Below, piece by piece: positions 27,005 through 35,686 of a stretch of 64,000 nt of DNA (position 1 is the stretch's first letter; each line of letters begins with the position of its first letter). A program made the translations under genes and the position numbers. Where the stretch lies: NCBI GenBank assembly GCA_036339375.1, contig JAYZBC010000086.1, positions 7,989 to 71,988 on the forward strand, written 5' to 3'. Origin of the DNA: JAYZBC01 sp036339375. GTDB lineage: Bacteria > Pseudomonadota > Alphaproteobacteria > MPNO01 > UBA2964. The notes under the pieces were generated by a model that had not been told where the DNA came from, ran no database searches, and was given only the letters and a program-made list of their open reading frames with translations.

Positions 27005-27823
27005 TTGTTGATTAACCCTGTAAAATTGCTAAAAATATTGCCTAGATTGATATTGATCTGGGTAATAATTCCCCCTTTTCTTTTATGCTGGGGAGCGAAG
27101 GCGAATGATACCGTGTTGGTAACGGTAAAAACGCGGGAAAATATAAATTTACCGTTTTTCTTTGCAAAAACTCCTAAAGCCTCTGCTGTTCTTTTATTGT
27201 TTGAAGGGGGTCCCGGTATGCCTTCGTTCCCAGTGCAACAAAGAAGCGGTTTTATGACTAAATCCCTAAATTTTTTTGTAAAACAAGGTTTCAATGTAGT
27301 TTTACTCCAAGCGCCTGATGATCAAAGAAATTTTCGCGGAGGAATGCACCCAGATTATAGAGAAACCCAGGAACATCTAATGGATGTCGAAAAAATAATT
27401 AGTTGGTTAGAAACTCATGTTGATTTACCAATTTGGCTCTTGGGTATAAGCCTTGGTACAAGGTCGGTTGCAAATGTTGTTGTTAAAACTACAAAAACAA
27501 TTAAGGGAATCGTTTTGCTTTCAAGCTCAACTAACCCGCCTGGGCACCGTAAACCTGTTCAAAATTTCCCTTTTCAACCTCTAACAATACCAGTTCTCGC
27601 TATTGCACATAATAATGACGATTGTGCGGGTACACCTCCCTTTGGCGCTAAGCAAATAGTCAAAAAAGCTGTTTCTTCAAAAAGAGCGATTGCGCAATTT
27701 TTCTCTGGCGGTAAACAAGTTGGGCAAAACCCTTGTCGTCCCATGACGCATCACACTTTTTTTGGATTAGAACAAAAAGTTGTTGCAATGGTAGCTAAAT
27801 TTATAAAAGAACAAACAAATTAA
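27005..27823 (+). CDS. Exported alpha/beta-hydrolase-fold protein
   Basis: A 272-residue protein with a signal peptide or anchor (residues 1-34) and an alpha/beta-hydrolase body. The nucleophile elbow is GISLGT, the likely acid is Asp in NNDDCAGT, and the catalytic His lies in MTHHTFFG near the C-terminus. Two cysteines near those last motifs (DDCAG, NPCRP) could pair in the periplasm. No ATG is available before the nucleophile domain, so a TTG at 27005 or 27008 must be the start. A seven-codon ATG mini-ORF (26992-27015) overlaps it and could modulate initiation. Probably an esterase or dienelactone-hydrolase-like enzyme; substrate unknown. Confidence 0.75.
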   Translation: MLINPVKLLKILPRLILIWVIIPPFLLCWGAKANDTVLVTVKTRENINLPFFFAKTPKASAVLLLFEGGPGMPSFPVQQRSGFMTKSLNFFVKQGFNVVLLQAPDDQRNFRGGMHPDYRETQEHLMDVEKIISWLETHVDLPIWLLGISLGTRSVANVVVKTTKTIKGIVLLSSSTNPPGHRKPVQNFPFQPLTIPVLAIAHNNDDCAGTPPFGAKQIVKKAVSSKRAIAQFFSGGKQVGQNPCRPMTHHTFFGLEQKVVAMVAKFIKEQTN

Positions 27824-28103
27824 CAAACCGCAACAATTCTCCGAAAATGATCATTTTCCTGTTGTTCAAACGGATTTCATATTTCCTAATTATTTGCCTT
27901 AATCTCAATTTTTTATTGAACAGGGATAAAGAATTTTAAACTCTGGGTACAAAACAATTTCCAGTTTTTATAATTGGTTGAGATATAATTAGGCTGTTAT
28001 CTCCTGATTAAAGTTAAATTTTTAAGTACCGATAAAAGCTTTTTAGGCCAAAAATTCTTTATGTATTGATTAATTAACAGGGTGAACTTAAAAGCAGGCC
28101 TTC

Positions 28104-29360
28104 ATGTTTCGTTCTGCTGTAGAAATTCTTAAAACCAGAAGTACTCTCAGAGCTCTTCGCCATCGCTATTTCGCGATTGAGGAAATTGCGGGTTTTTTTT
28201 CCGGTGCTGGCGTTTGGGTTTACCGGGTGGGACTGCAAGTTTTTACATGGGAATTAACTCATTCTGGTGTCTGGCTCGGTATCATTGCTTTATCCGAGGC
28301 AGCTCCTGGAATTTTAATAGCCCCCATAGCAGGGACTCTAGCGGATCGGTATGACCGCCTTGTGTTAGCCAAATTTATTCAATTCGCCATTATGTTAGTC
28401 ACTGCAGCCCTCGCCGTTTTCACTTTAATGGGTTCAGTCGATATTTGGGTTTTATTGGGTTTTGCTTTGTTGCACGGAATGGCCGCGGGATTTTGGCAGC
28501 CGGTTCGACTGGCAATGGTGCCAAACCTTGTTCCCAAAGAAGATCTGTCCGCAGGCATTGCTCTTCATTCTGCATTATTTAACCTGTCTCGTTTTATTGG
28601 TCCTGCGTCAGCGGCTCCTATCCTCGCCATATGGGGAACTGGGGCTGCGTTTGCATTCAACGCATTTACCTATTTGATTTTTCTAGTCGGTCTTTTTTTT
28701 ATTAAACTTGTGAATGTAGATAAAAAAGCGCAAGCCGGACAAACCATGGTGTTTTATTTGAAACAAGGTTTGTTTTATATAACCAATCACCCGGCTCTTA
28801 AGTTTATATTTCTGAATGCCATTTTTGCTGCAATGTTCATACGTGCCTATATGGAATTATTACCTGGCCTATCAGAGACTATGTTCCATTTTGATGCGAA
28901 GGAAGGCGTCGCCTTTCTAATTTCAGCAATGGGGTTGGGGGCATTGTTTGGTTCGCTCCTGATTGGAAATTTTTCAACGATTAAATTAATGCTTCGGTGC
29001 TATTTTGTTTGTGCCGTCTCAGGTTTATTTTTTGTTACTCTCTTTCTTTCCTCAGGGGCATTCTGGTTTGGCGCTCTGTGTGTAGTTTTCCTGAGTATTT
29101 CCACAGTCGGAATGAATATTTCTGGACAATTTATGGTGCAGAGTTCTGTTCGCGGTGAACTTCGCGGGCGCGTTATGTCCTTCTGGGGTCTTATAAATAG
29201 ATCTGGTCCGGCATTTGGCGCATTGCTGCTTGGTTGGATTGCGGGTTATTGGGGATTCCGCTGGCCTATGTTATCTGCAGTGGCGGTAACGTCTCTGGTA
29301 TGTTGTTACGTAATTAGTAAACGGGGACAAATTGAAAAAGAGCTTACAAAAGGGCAGTGA
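28104..29360 (+). CDS. MFS exporter (EntS/DUF894-type)
   Basis: A 418-residue major facilitator with about 12 membrane helices, of the group that includes the enterobactin exporter EntS and many putative efflux pumps. Seen are the conserved loop between helices 2 and 3 (GTLADRYDRLVLAK), the LHSALFNLSRFIGPA helix, and a second-half SFWGLINRSGPAFGALLLG. The ATG at 28104 has GCAGG upstream. It is a single gene; the 280 bases upstream hold no other gene. Export of a siderophore, drug or metabolite is possible. Confidence 0.88.
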   Translation: MFRSAVEILKTRSTLRALRHRYFAIEEIAGFFSGAGVWVYRVGLQVFTWELTHSGVWLGIIALSEAAPGILIAPIAGTLADRYDRLVLAKFIQFAIMLVTAALAVFTLMGSVDIWVLLGFALLHGMAAGFWQPVRLAMVPNLVPKEDLSAGIALHSALFNLSRFIGPASAAPILAIWGTGAAFAFNAFTYLIFLVGLFFIKLVNVDKKAQAGQTMVFYLKQGLFYITNHPALKFIFLNAIFAAMFIRAYMELLPGLSETMFHFDAKEGVAFLISAMGLGALFGSLLIGNFSTIKLMLRCYFVCAVSGLFFVTLFLSSGAFWFGALCVVFLSISTVGMNISGQFMVQSSVRGELRGRVMSFWGLINRSGPAFGALLLGWIAGYWGFRWPMLSAVAVTSLVCCYVISKRGQIEKELTKGQ

Positions 29361-29548
29361 TGCTTTCGAAAAGTAACTTAGACAAAAAATTATAAAGCAA
29401 CCAAACGTGAAATTTTATTTGTAAATTTGCCCCCCGTTTTACAAGTAGTTTGGATGATTTTAGAACACGGGTCTTTAATTGCTTTAGTGATAGAATTTAC
29501 AAACTTAAAAACAGTAAAACAGGAGATAATTGTGTCAAGAAAGAGGAT

Positions 29549-30919
29549 TTAAAAACCCCAGGGAGTTATGGCTTTCTTTAGGGAGTTATAACCTTCAAGA
29601 AACCCTGGGCGATTTTCTCCGTAAATACCATCAAAAATCTTGAGTGCGTTTTCCAGCCAGACACGGAGCTCTGAGTTATCAGGATTTGCATCTAAATAGG
29701 CATCTCTTATTAAAACAAAGTGTATACGGGGATCATAAGGGCGTTTCGTTCCCCCCATAGATTCATCGCCATCAAGTAACCTTAACAACATAGCGTCAGC
29801 AGATCCTAGTGTTTGTTCATGAATTGGGGGACCTTCCATGCGGTACATGACTGATGTCATGTCACGGCCGTTTCCAGTGGAATAACCCATGTCATTCCAT
29901 ACAGTCCCCATTTCAGCTTCAACCCCCAAATGCTTTGCGAGCTTGCTACCAAAAGCTCTTAAGGGATCAGAAATATCGGCGAGGAGGTCTGTAAGACGGT
30001 CGCCGTCTAAATCAGTTGCGAGTACAATACATTCTTTTTGTTCTAAAAGGTCCCAAACCAAAAGGCCATAATTGGTATCTGAAATATGTTGTTCGATTTG
30101 ACCACCCCAACTCTCCATTCCGTCTTTAAAATTGGTGGGTAATAGAGCAATAATTTTATCAATGTTTTCCTTATGCTCTTCGTACGGGTCAACCGCATAT
30201 TTTCGGCCCACTGAAAACTTGGTACCTTGGATTAACCAAGAATGGAGACCTGCGTTAATTCCGTCTTCCATAGCTTGCGTTGGCTTCATTGCCACGCGCC
30301 CAAGCTTTCCGGTTTCGTGGACCATTTTTAAAAAAAGACGGTTTGCGTAAGCCATTTGAATTCCAGGTGTATTAACCTCTGAATGGATATTGCCGGTTTT
30401 GTTATTTACATCGAAAACAGTTTTGTTTTGCGAATAAGGCAAGCACGGCATGCACCGTACGACCGTAATTGGACCATAGGGCCGAACGTTGCAATAAACA
30501 CCAGCTTGCGTCCTCAAGGGGGCGTTGGCAGATTTACCCATAACAACTACCTTGCCTCCTTTTCCGTCATTTACGTAAGCATCTCCAGCCGTTGACCATT
30601 TGATCGATGTACATGGCATGTTGCCGAACCAACCCAATGGGGCGAGTTCAGTGTCATGTCGATATTGGGCCCACATAGGAATGGCATAAAAGGGGAGACC
30701 TAGAATGTCTATAGCGGCTAATGTCCCGAGGAGGGCATAAGCATCTGTTAATGAATGCGCAACTGGATTAATGATCCCATCGTGGTGGCCGCCCTTCCAT
30801 ATTACAGCGTCTGGATAGTCACTGGGGCTAAAGTCGGCGGGTTCAAAAAACTCTGATAACAATCCAAACAAATTGCCGCCATCAGCTTCAGTGCGCGCTA
30901 CAGACATTAAATCAATCAT
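29549..30919 (-). CDS. Unrecognised 456-residue protein
   Basis: A long, clearly coding frame, with AAAGAGG before the ATG and no signal peptide or membrane helix. I cannot place it in a family. Residues 40-50 read WKGGHHDGIIN, a possible metal- or phosphate-binding loop. A Cys-containing MPCLP segment lies near 155. A central IVLATDLDGDRLTD stretch is acidic, Asp-rich and phosphatase-like. The region 345-365 is Gly- and Asp-rich. It is soluble, hydrophilic and aromatic-rich. It lies 189 bases beyond the D-amino-acid oxidase-like gene on the same strand and may belong to that TTT-bicupin-DadA unit. An enzyme of a new or poorly described family is likely. Confidence 0.8.
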   Translation of the reverse strand: MIDLMSVARTEADGGNLFGLLSEFFEPADFSPSDYPDAVIWKGGHHDGIINPVAHSLTDAYALLGTLAAIDILGLPFYAIPMWAQYRHDTELAPLGWFGNMPCTSIKWSTAGDAYVNDGKGGKVVVMGKSANAPLRTQAGVYCNVRPYGPITVVRCMPCLPYSQNKTVFDVNNKTGNIHSEVNTPGIQMAYANRLFLKMVHETGKLGRVAMKPTQAMEDGINAGLHSWLIQGTKFSVGRKYAVDPYEEHKENIDKIIALLPTNFKDGMESWGGQIEQHISDTNYGLLVWDLLEQKECIVLATDLDGDRLTDLLADISDPLRAFGSKLAKHLGVEAEMGTVWNDMGYSTGNGRDMTSVMYRMEGPPIHEQTLGSADAMLLRLLDGDESMGGTKRPYDPRIHFVLIRDAYLDANPDNSELRVWLENALKIFDGIYGENRPGFLEGYNSLKKAITPWGF

Positions 30920-31108
30920 TGGGGCCTCTTTATGTTAGGTCTTTGTTGCCAAGGCTTGGACAGAAATTAACCTTCATTTAATTTTCGTTAAGATGCTGTT
31001 TACAACAGGAACTGTAAAGACCCAGTCGGCAAGATTTAGTCAGTTTACAAAAATTTTATTCTTTTTCTTTAAATCCGTCCTGGGAAAAACCTATAAGAAA
31101 GGGTTTTA

Positions 31109-32350
31109 TTAAAGTCTGAACCGTGTCGGGCGAAATGGATTTGGATCAATAGGTGGAGTTTCGTGATGCAAAAGAGCGGTCAAAATTTTGGCGCTTCCGG
31201 CTGATGTAGAAAGGCCGTTGTGTTGATGACCAAAATTAAACCAAAGGTTATTGTGTTTAGGGGCCTTGCCAATCATGGGAAGGCTGTCAATTAAAGTTGG
31301 TCTTCGTCCCATCCATGGTGTGTCTTCGATGGTTTTTCCTAACTTAACCGCTTCTTTGGCTGAGGCTACCGCCCTGAAAATCTGTAAAAAGCTTTTTGGA
31401 GCCTCTCGATCAGCAAGTTCTACGCCGGATGTAATGCGAACCCCTTGTAGTTGTGGCGACATTACATATCCGGCATCAACGTCGTGAATTGGGCGGTTAA
31501 TCCCTGGTCCCGGTTCTAAATGCAAATGGTAGCCTCTTTCCCACGCCATTGGGATTCTATAACCCAGGGAACCGGCAATTTCTGCTGACCAAGGGCCGGC
31601 AGCAATTACTACTTCATCGGCTTCAAGGTTTTTGTTATTTTTAAGGGTGATATTCCATTGGTTGGGACGTTTGATTTTTGTAACGGCATTTTGAACAACT
31701 TTACCGCCAGCTATTTTGAAAAGTCTCACATAGTTTTTACAAAGCTCAAACGGGCTTGATACACTACATGTGTCCTGTAGCAGGACCCCTTTATAGAAAA
31801 TAGGCTTCAAGCTTGGTTCAATTTGCCGGAGCTCCTCTGAATTAAAAACTATATAATTTACACCCCTTCGTTTGAGTACATTTAATTCCATGTTGTAAGC
31901 TGCAAAACTTTTTTCACTCCGAAAAATTTTTAGCCAACCGGTTTCTCGCAATAAATTATTTGCTCCAGCTTCCTTGATGAGTTCTTTGTGTATTTTCAAC
32001 GAAGTTTTTTGAAGGTTTCTTAATGCTTGGCTGCTGAGTTCGAGGTGTTGATCGGTACAATGTGAAAGAAATCGAATGATCCAAGGAAGATTTTTTATAA
32101 CAAAGCCAAACCGGACGGTTAGTGCATTACTTTTTCCTTTGATTAATTGAGGTAACCGCTTTGTTAAATTTGGATTATTGGAAATAACAACAGAAGCTTC
32201 TGAAAGGACACCTGAGTTTCCATAAGAAGTTTCACTTCCAGGCTCTTTGGGATCGAGAAGGGTGACTTGGCAATTACGTTTTTGAAGGTCTAGCGCTGTT
32301 AAAATACCAACGATTCCGCCACCGATGATCGCTATTTGTTTTTGGGTCAA
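31109..32350 (-). CDS. D-amino-acid dehydrogenase-like FAD oxidoreductase (DAO/DadA family)
   Basis: A 413-residue flavoprotein of the DAO family that would oxidise an amine or D-amino acid to an imino acid. The N-terminal dinucleotide motif IAIIGGGIVGILTALDL begins at residue 6, and the C-terminal FAD motif LWFNFGHQHNGLSTSAG is typical of DadA. The start is a TTG at 32350; no ATG occurs before the Rossmann motif, so an unusual start is required. It lies 27 bases after the bicupin gene in the tctC-A-B operon. Together with the D-aminoacylase at 38983 it suggests D-amino-acid use in this part of the window. Confidence 0.88.
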   Translation of the reverse strand: MTQKQIAIIGGGIVGILTALDLQKRNCQVTLLDPKEPGSETSYGNSGVLSEASVVISNNPNLTKRLPQLIKGKSNALTVRFGFVIKNLPWIIRFLSHCTDQHLELSSQALRNLQKTSLKIHKELIKEAGANNLLRETGWLKIFRSEKSFAAYNMELNVLKRRGVNYIVFNSEELRQIEPSLKPIFYKGVLLQDTCSVSSPFELCKNYVRLFKIAGGKVVQNAVTKIKRPNQWNITLKNNKNLEADEVVIAAGPWSAEIAGSLGYRIPMAWERGYHLHLEPGPGINRPIHDVDAGYVMSPQLQGVRITSGVELADREAPKSFLQIFRAVASAKEAVKLGKTIEDTPWMGRRPTLIDSLPMIGKAPKHNNLWFNFGHQHNGLSTSAGSAKILTALLHHETPPIDPNPFRPTRFRL

Positions 32351-32377
32351 AGAAAACTGTCTGAAAGTGGAGAATTA

Positions 32378-33580
32378 TTAAATGGCCGGTCCAATGGATT
32401 GAGGTGTTTTTATTTTACCAGTCAATTCTTCGGGTGGTAAAGCCATTATTTTTTCCTCATTAAAAACATCACCCATGTTCGAATTCACACCATTTTTAGC
32501 AATAGCTTCAAGCCATTTTCGGTGTATCCGGGGATCCTGATCCTCATATTCCACTTGTCGTCCTCCTTGTTGGATTGAGGTGGCACCTCCGCCTTCCGCA
32601 CTGCGTCGGCGAAGGGCAATGAAGGGGTACCTCCGACTTCCCATACTACAAGCTAAATATCGAGCGGGTTTGTCACAAGTATTGAAATGCTGGTGGAACA
32701 TCCAAAAGGGTGGGGTGTACATAAAACCGTGTTCCCAAGGAAATTCCTTGAAACTTTCATCTCCTTCATACCAAAGGAGAGTGTACCCGGTTCCACTCAC
32801 AGCATGCACGTGGGTCCCTGCGGCATGCCGGTGCGCTTTTTTATATCGTCCTCTTGGGATTTCTGAAGAATGTGCATGCATGGTACTGTCCGCTAAAATA
32901 AAGGAAACGTTTAACGAGCCTTTTCCTCTTGCATCCATTGCATAGAGTTTGAAATTTGTTAGATCATTAACAAAATTTGTTTCCCACAAATTGGCTTCCG
33001 CTACATTATCTCCACGATTGACAGCAATATGATCGCCCTCACCTTCGAAGTGTTTATTGTCGCCAATACGTTCCGGAAAAGTGAAATCGTTGTTAAATAC
33101 AAAATCAGTGTTGTGGAATAAATTAATAGTTAGCGGAGCATCATTAGTACATGAAAGTTTTGCTACCTCTTGGCCAGACCCATTATAAATCTGATATTCG
33201 CAGTTCAATGGGATTGTAAAAAGGGCTTTGGCCCCCCATTCAAAAGTACGGTTGTCTCCATTTGGGTATTTTACCGTTGTTGATCCCGAACCTGATAGCA
33301 CGTAAAAAAATGCTTCAAAAAGATGTTTAATTGGTGCTGTTTTACTGCCCTTTGGCACTTCTAAAACATAATTTGCCATAAAATCACCGCGTCCATGGGT
33401 GTGGGCAAAACACCCTCGCGCATCCCAGCGCTCCCAATCTCCAGTTTCCAACTGTAATAAGTTGTGTCCAAAATCTAAATGTACGGGAATACCTTCGTTG
33501 TTGGCCCAATTTAAGTAGGGGTCAACAAGAAACTTTTTGCTTAAGTCAATTTCACCATTAGCATCTTTAGCAGAAGACAT
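32378..33580 (-). CDS. Bicupin protein (possible dioxygenase or isomerase)
   Basis: A 400-residue soluble protein with two cupin barrels. The first (residues ~70-160) has few metal-type histidines (IKHLFEAFFYVLSG). The second has a rich set: HAHSSEIPRGRYKKAHRHA followed by GTHVHAVSGTGYTLLW, which would form a 3-His or 3-His/1-Glu metal site. Related cupins are often labelled ethanolamine-ammonia-lyase-like or gentisate-dioxygenase-like without proof. AGGGAG precedes the ATG. It follows tctB by 60 bases and precedes the DAO-type gene by 27, so it probably acts on the compound brought in by the TTT system. Confidence 0.8.
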   Translation of the reverse strand: MSSAKDANGEIDLSKKFLVDPYLNWANNEGIPVHLDFGHNLLQLETGDWERWDARGCFAHTHGRGDFMANYVLEVPKGSKTAPIKHLFEAFFYVLSGSGSTTVKYPNGDNRTFEWGAKALFTIPLNCEYQIYNGSGQEVAKLSCTNDAPLTINLFHNTDFVFNNDFTFPERIGDNKHFEGEGDHIAVNRGDNVAEANLWETNFVNDLTNFKLYAMDARGKGSLNVSFILADSTMHAHSSEIPRGRYKKAHRHAAGTHVHAVSGTGYTLLWYEGDESFKEFPWEHGFMYTPPFWMFHQHFNTCDKPARYLACSMGSRRYPFIALRRRSAEGGGATSIQQGGRQVEYEDQDPRIHRKWLEAIAKNGVNSNMGDVFNEEKIMALPPEELTGKIKTPQSIGPAI

Positions 33581-33640
33581 GAGTACTCCCTAAGGTTAAT
33601 AATAAAAAAATTGTTCTAAATCTTTGGAGGCTCTGAACAC

Positions 33641-34129
33641 CTATACTAAGCCAAAAAGTTCTAACAGAAATCCGGGCGGAAATGGAAGGTGGAGAAAGTG
33701 ACCAAAAATAAACCAGGTTGACACGCCTGTCGCAAGAGGCAGGGCAATTGTCATTATTAAGTTTTCTCTGTAGCGGAGCATATAAGCTAATACCATCAGG
33801 GGTATGGCTAAATAAAATCCGATTAACCATAAAAGTAACGCGAAACCGTACATCCAACCGAATAATTCTAAAGCCCGGAATTTACCCTCTTTCGATCCTT
33901 CTTCTTCCGTGAAATCAATATCCATCCCAGTTTCGACAGTTTCCTCTCTCTTGGTTGGCAACACCTCTTTAACCAGTTGGAAAATTAGCAAAGCCATAGC
34001 AATCAATCCGATAGTCCAGGGATAAAGTTTCCCCTGTATGGGCATATTTGAGGCTTCGTAGAGAACATATAAAAAGACGAGTATAAAAAAGAGCGTCAAT
34101 AATGTGCGGGGCTGCATTCTTAAACCCAT
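33641..34129 (-). CDS. tctB: TTT transporter small permease TctB
   Basis: A 162-residue membrane protein with about four helices, the small integral subunit of the second TTT importer. The ATG at 34129 lies one base past the tctA stop (TGA-A-ATG), so translation is probably reinitiated; another in-frame ATG is at 34117. An acidic stretch (residues ~66-90) separates the helix pairs. The TctB part of the fused protein at 12482-14458 is its counterpart. Confidence 0.88.
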   Translation of the reverse strand: MGLRMQPRTLLTLFFILVFLYVLYEASNMPIQGKLYPWTIGLIAMALLIFQLVKEVLPTKREETVETGMDIDFTEEEGSKEGKFRALELFGWMYGFALLLWLIGFYLAIPLMVLAYMLRYRENLIMTIALPLATGVSTWFIFGHFLHLPFPPGFLLELFGLV

Positions 34130-34130
34130 T

Positions 34131-35627
34131 TCAGGCCCCACTTTCTTGTGTGCCGACGGCGGATTTTCGATCTTGGTAAACAGGATAAAGAATACAGGCG
34201 ATTAACAACGCAAAAATGATTAGCACTCCTGGCCGGAGTAAAAATTCTCCACCAAAGAGCTGAACCGAAGTCCACATATATCTTTCCGCAATTGGTCCAA
34301 GGACCAGTCCGAGAAGGAGGGGTGGGCGTGGCCACCCGGCTGAGCGCATAAAATATCCAATAGTCCCAAATATCAGCATGACTATGACGTCTTCAAAGCG
34401 ACTGGAGGCCGCAAAACTGCCAATTGCTGCCATCGCGAGTATGACAGGTATCATTAGTGAGGGACGCAATTTTGTTGCCATCGCGAGCTGCCGTGTAAAC
34501 GCTAGGCATAAAATAGATGTTATAACGGAACCAATAATGAGCAGCCAAATCATAGAAAAGGTGAGGTGTAAATCTTTTGTTAGCATGTCACGCCCGGGAG
34601 TGATACCGACAATGATTAGGCCACCAAAAATTAATGCGAGGGTACTTGATCCCGGAATACCAAAAGCCAGAGTAGGTATAAGGGAGCCTCCTTCTTTTGC
34701 ATTTGTAGCGGCATCAACAGCAATGACGCCCCTGACATCTCCCGTCCCAAACGTTTCTCGAGCACCAGGGCATGTCTGCTTTGCACTGCCATAAGCAAAC
34801 CAGTCTGCAACCGCAGATCCAAGGCCAGGAATAACACCTACCCACACCCCGATGAAGCTGCTTCGTACAACTAGCCACCAATGAATAAAGGCATCTTTAA
34901 TTCCCTGTTTTCGGCCAGTTTTTAAATCTCCGAGGGGTAAATCGGAAATTCCGGTACCCTTAACAGCCATATAGAGTAGTTCGGGGATCGCAAAAAGTCC
35001 GATTGTCACAGGAATCAATTTAAAGCCATCCGTTAGAAAGAGTGTATCAAATGTAAAACGGTGGATGCCCGTTATAATGTGTACCCCCACCATGGACACC
35101 ATTAATCCGATACCACCCGCAATAATTCCTTTTACAGGGGCCTTTCCACTTAACGCACCCACCATGGCTATACCCACCATAACCAACATGAAAAATTCTG
35201 GGGGTCCTAAAAGAAGAACTAAAGGGCGAAGGACTGGTATTGCTGCAAATAAAACAATCGCACCTATTATACCGCCTATAGCTGATGAAGTGAAAGCAGC
35301 AGCCAATGCACGGGCGGCTTCCCCTTTTTGTGCCATGGGATACCCGTCCATAATTGTTGCTTGGGATCCGCCTCCGCCGGGGACACTAAACAGAATTGAC
35401 GTAATCGAATTTGCTGTATTGCTTACAGCCCAAACACTCATAATGAGGCAAATCGCTTCAAATTTATTTAGAACAAAGGCGATGGGTAAAAGGAGTGCTA
35501 TTGCGGTTTTGCTCCCGATGCCCGGCATAGCGACAAGCGTTGAGCTGATAACAATCCCCACCATCATGAGCGCTAAGGCTTTCCATTGTAGAATACCGAT
35601 CAGGCCGGTGTATGCTGCATCCAACAT
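34131..35627 (-). CDS. tctA: TTT transporter large permease TctA
   Basis: A 498-residue TctA with the expected motifs: STLVAMPGIG, SVWAVSNTAN, FSVPGGGGSQATIMDGYP, KTGRKQGIKDAF, GTGDVRGVIAVDA and GSLIPTLAFGIPGS. The ATG at 35627 follows CGGAG at good spacing, and an in-frame TTG just upstream is not needed. It is the second gene of tctC-tctA-tctB. A strong hairpin separates it from tctC, as in the first TTT operon. It is related to, but clearly diverged from, the TctA part at 12482-14458. Confidence 0.93.
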   Translation of the reverse strand: MLDAAYTGLIGILQWKALALMMVGIVISSTLVAMPGIGSKTAIALLLPIAFVLNKFEAICLIMSVWAVSNTANSITSILFSVPGGGGSQATIMDGYPMAQKGEAARALAAAFTSSAIGGIIGAIVLFAAIPVLRPLVLLLGPPEFFMLVMVGIAMVGALSGKAPVKGIIAGGIGLMVSMVGVHIITGIHRFTFDTLFLTDGFKLIPVTIGLFAIPELLYMAVKGTGISDLPLGDLKTGRKQGIKDAFIHWWLVVRSSFIGVWVGVIPGLGSAVADWFAYGSAKQTCPGARETFGTGDVRGVIAVDAATNAKEGGSLIPTLAFGIPGSSTLALIFGGLIIVGITPGRDMLTKDLHLTFSMIWLLIIGSVITSILCLAFTRQLAMATKLRPSLMIPVILAMAAIGSFAASSRFEDVIVMLIFGTIGYFMRSAGWPRPPLLLGLVLGPIAERYMWTSVQLFGGEFLLRPGVLIIFALLIACILYPVYQDRKSAVGTQESGA

Positions 35628-35644
35628 CAATGGATCTCCGGATC

Positions 35645-35682
35645 AATACGCTGCTTGTATCCTATTATACAAGCAGCGTATT
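35645..35682 (-). terminator. Strong intercistronic hairpin between tctC and tctA
   Basis: A 16-bp stem with a 6-base loop (left arm 35645-35660, right arm 35667-35682), including ATACGCTGCTTGTAT. It lies just after the tctC stop and before the tctA ribosome site. There is no T run after it, so it may protect the tctC message from 3' decay or weaken read-through rather than fully terminate. Confidence 0.6.
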
Positions 35683-35686
35683 TGAT

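Noticed and set aside
35065..35685. A 206-codon rightward open frame opposite tctA
   Set aside because: It is antisense to a clear TctA gene, has a composition of Thr/Ile/Pro typical of a reversed membrane gene, and has no ribosome site.
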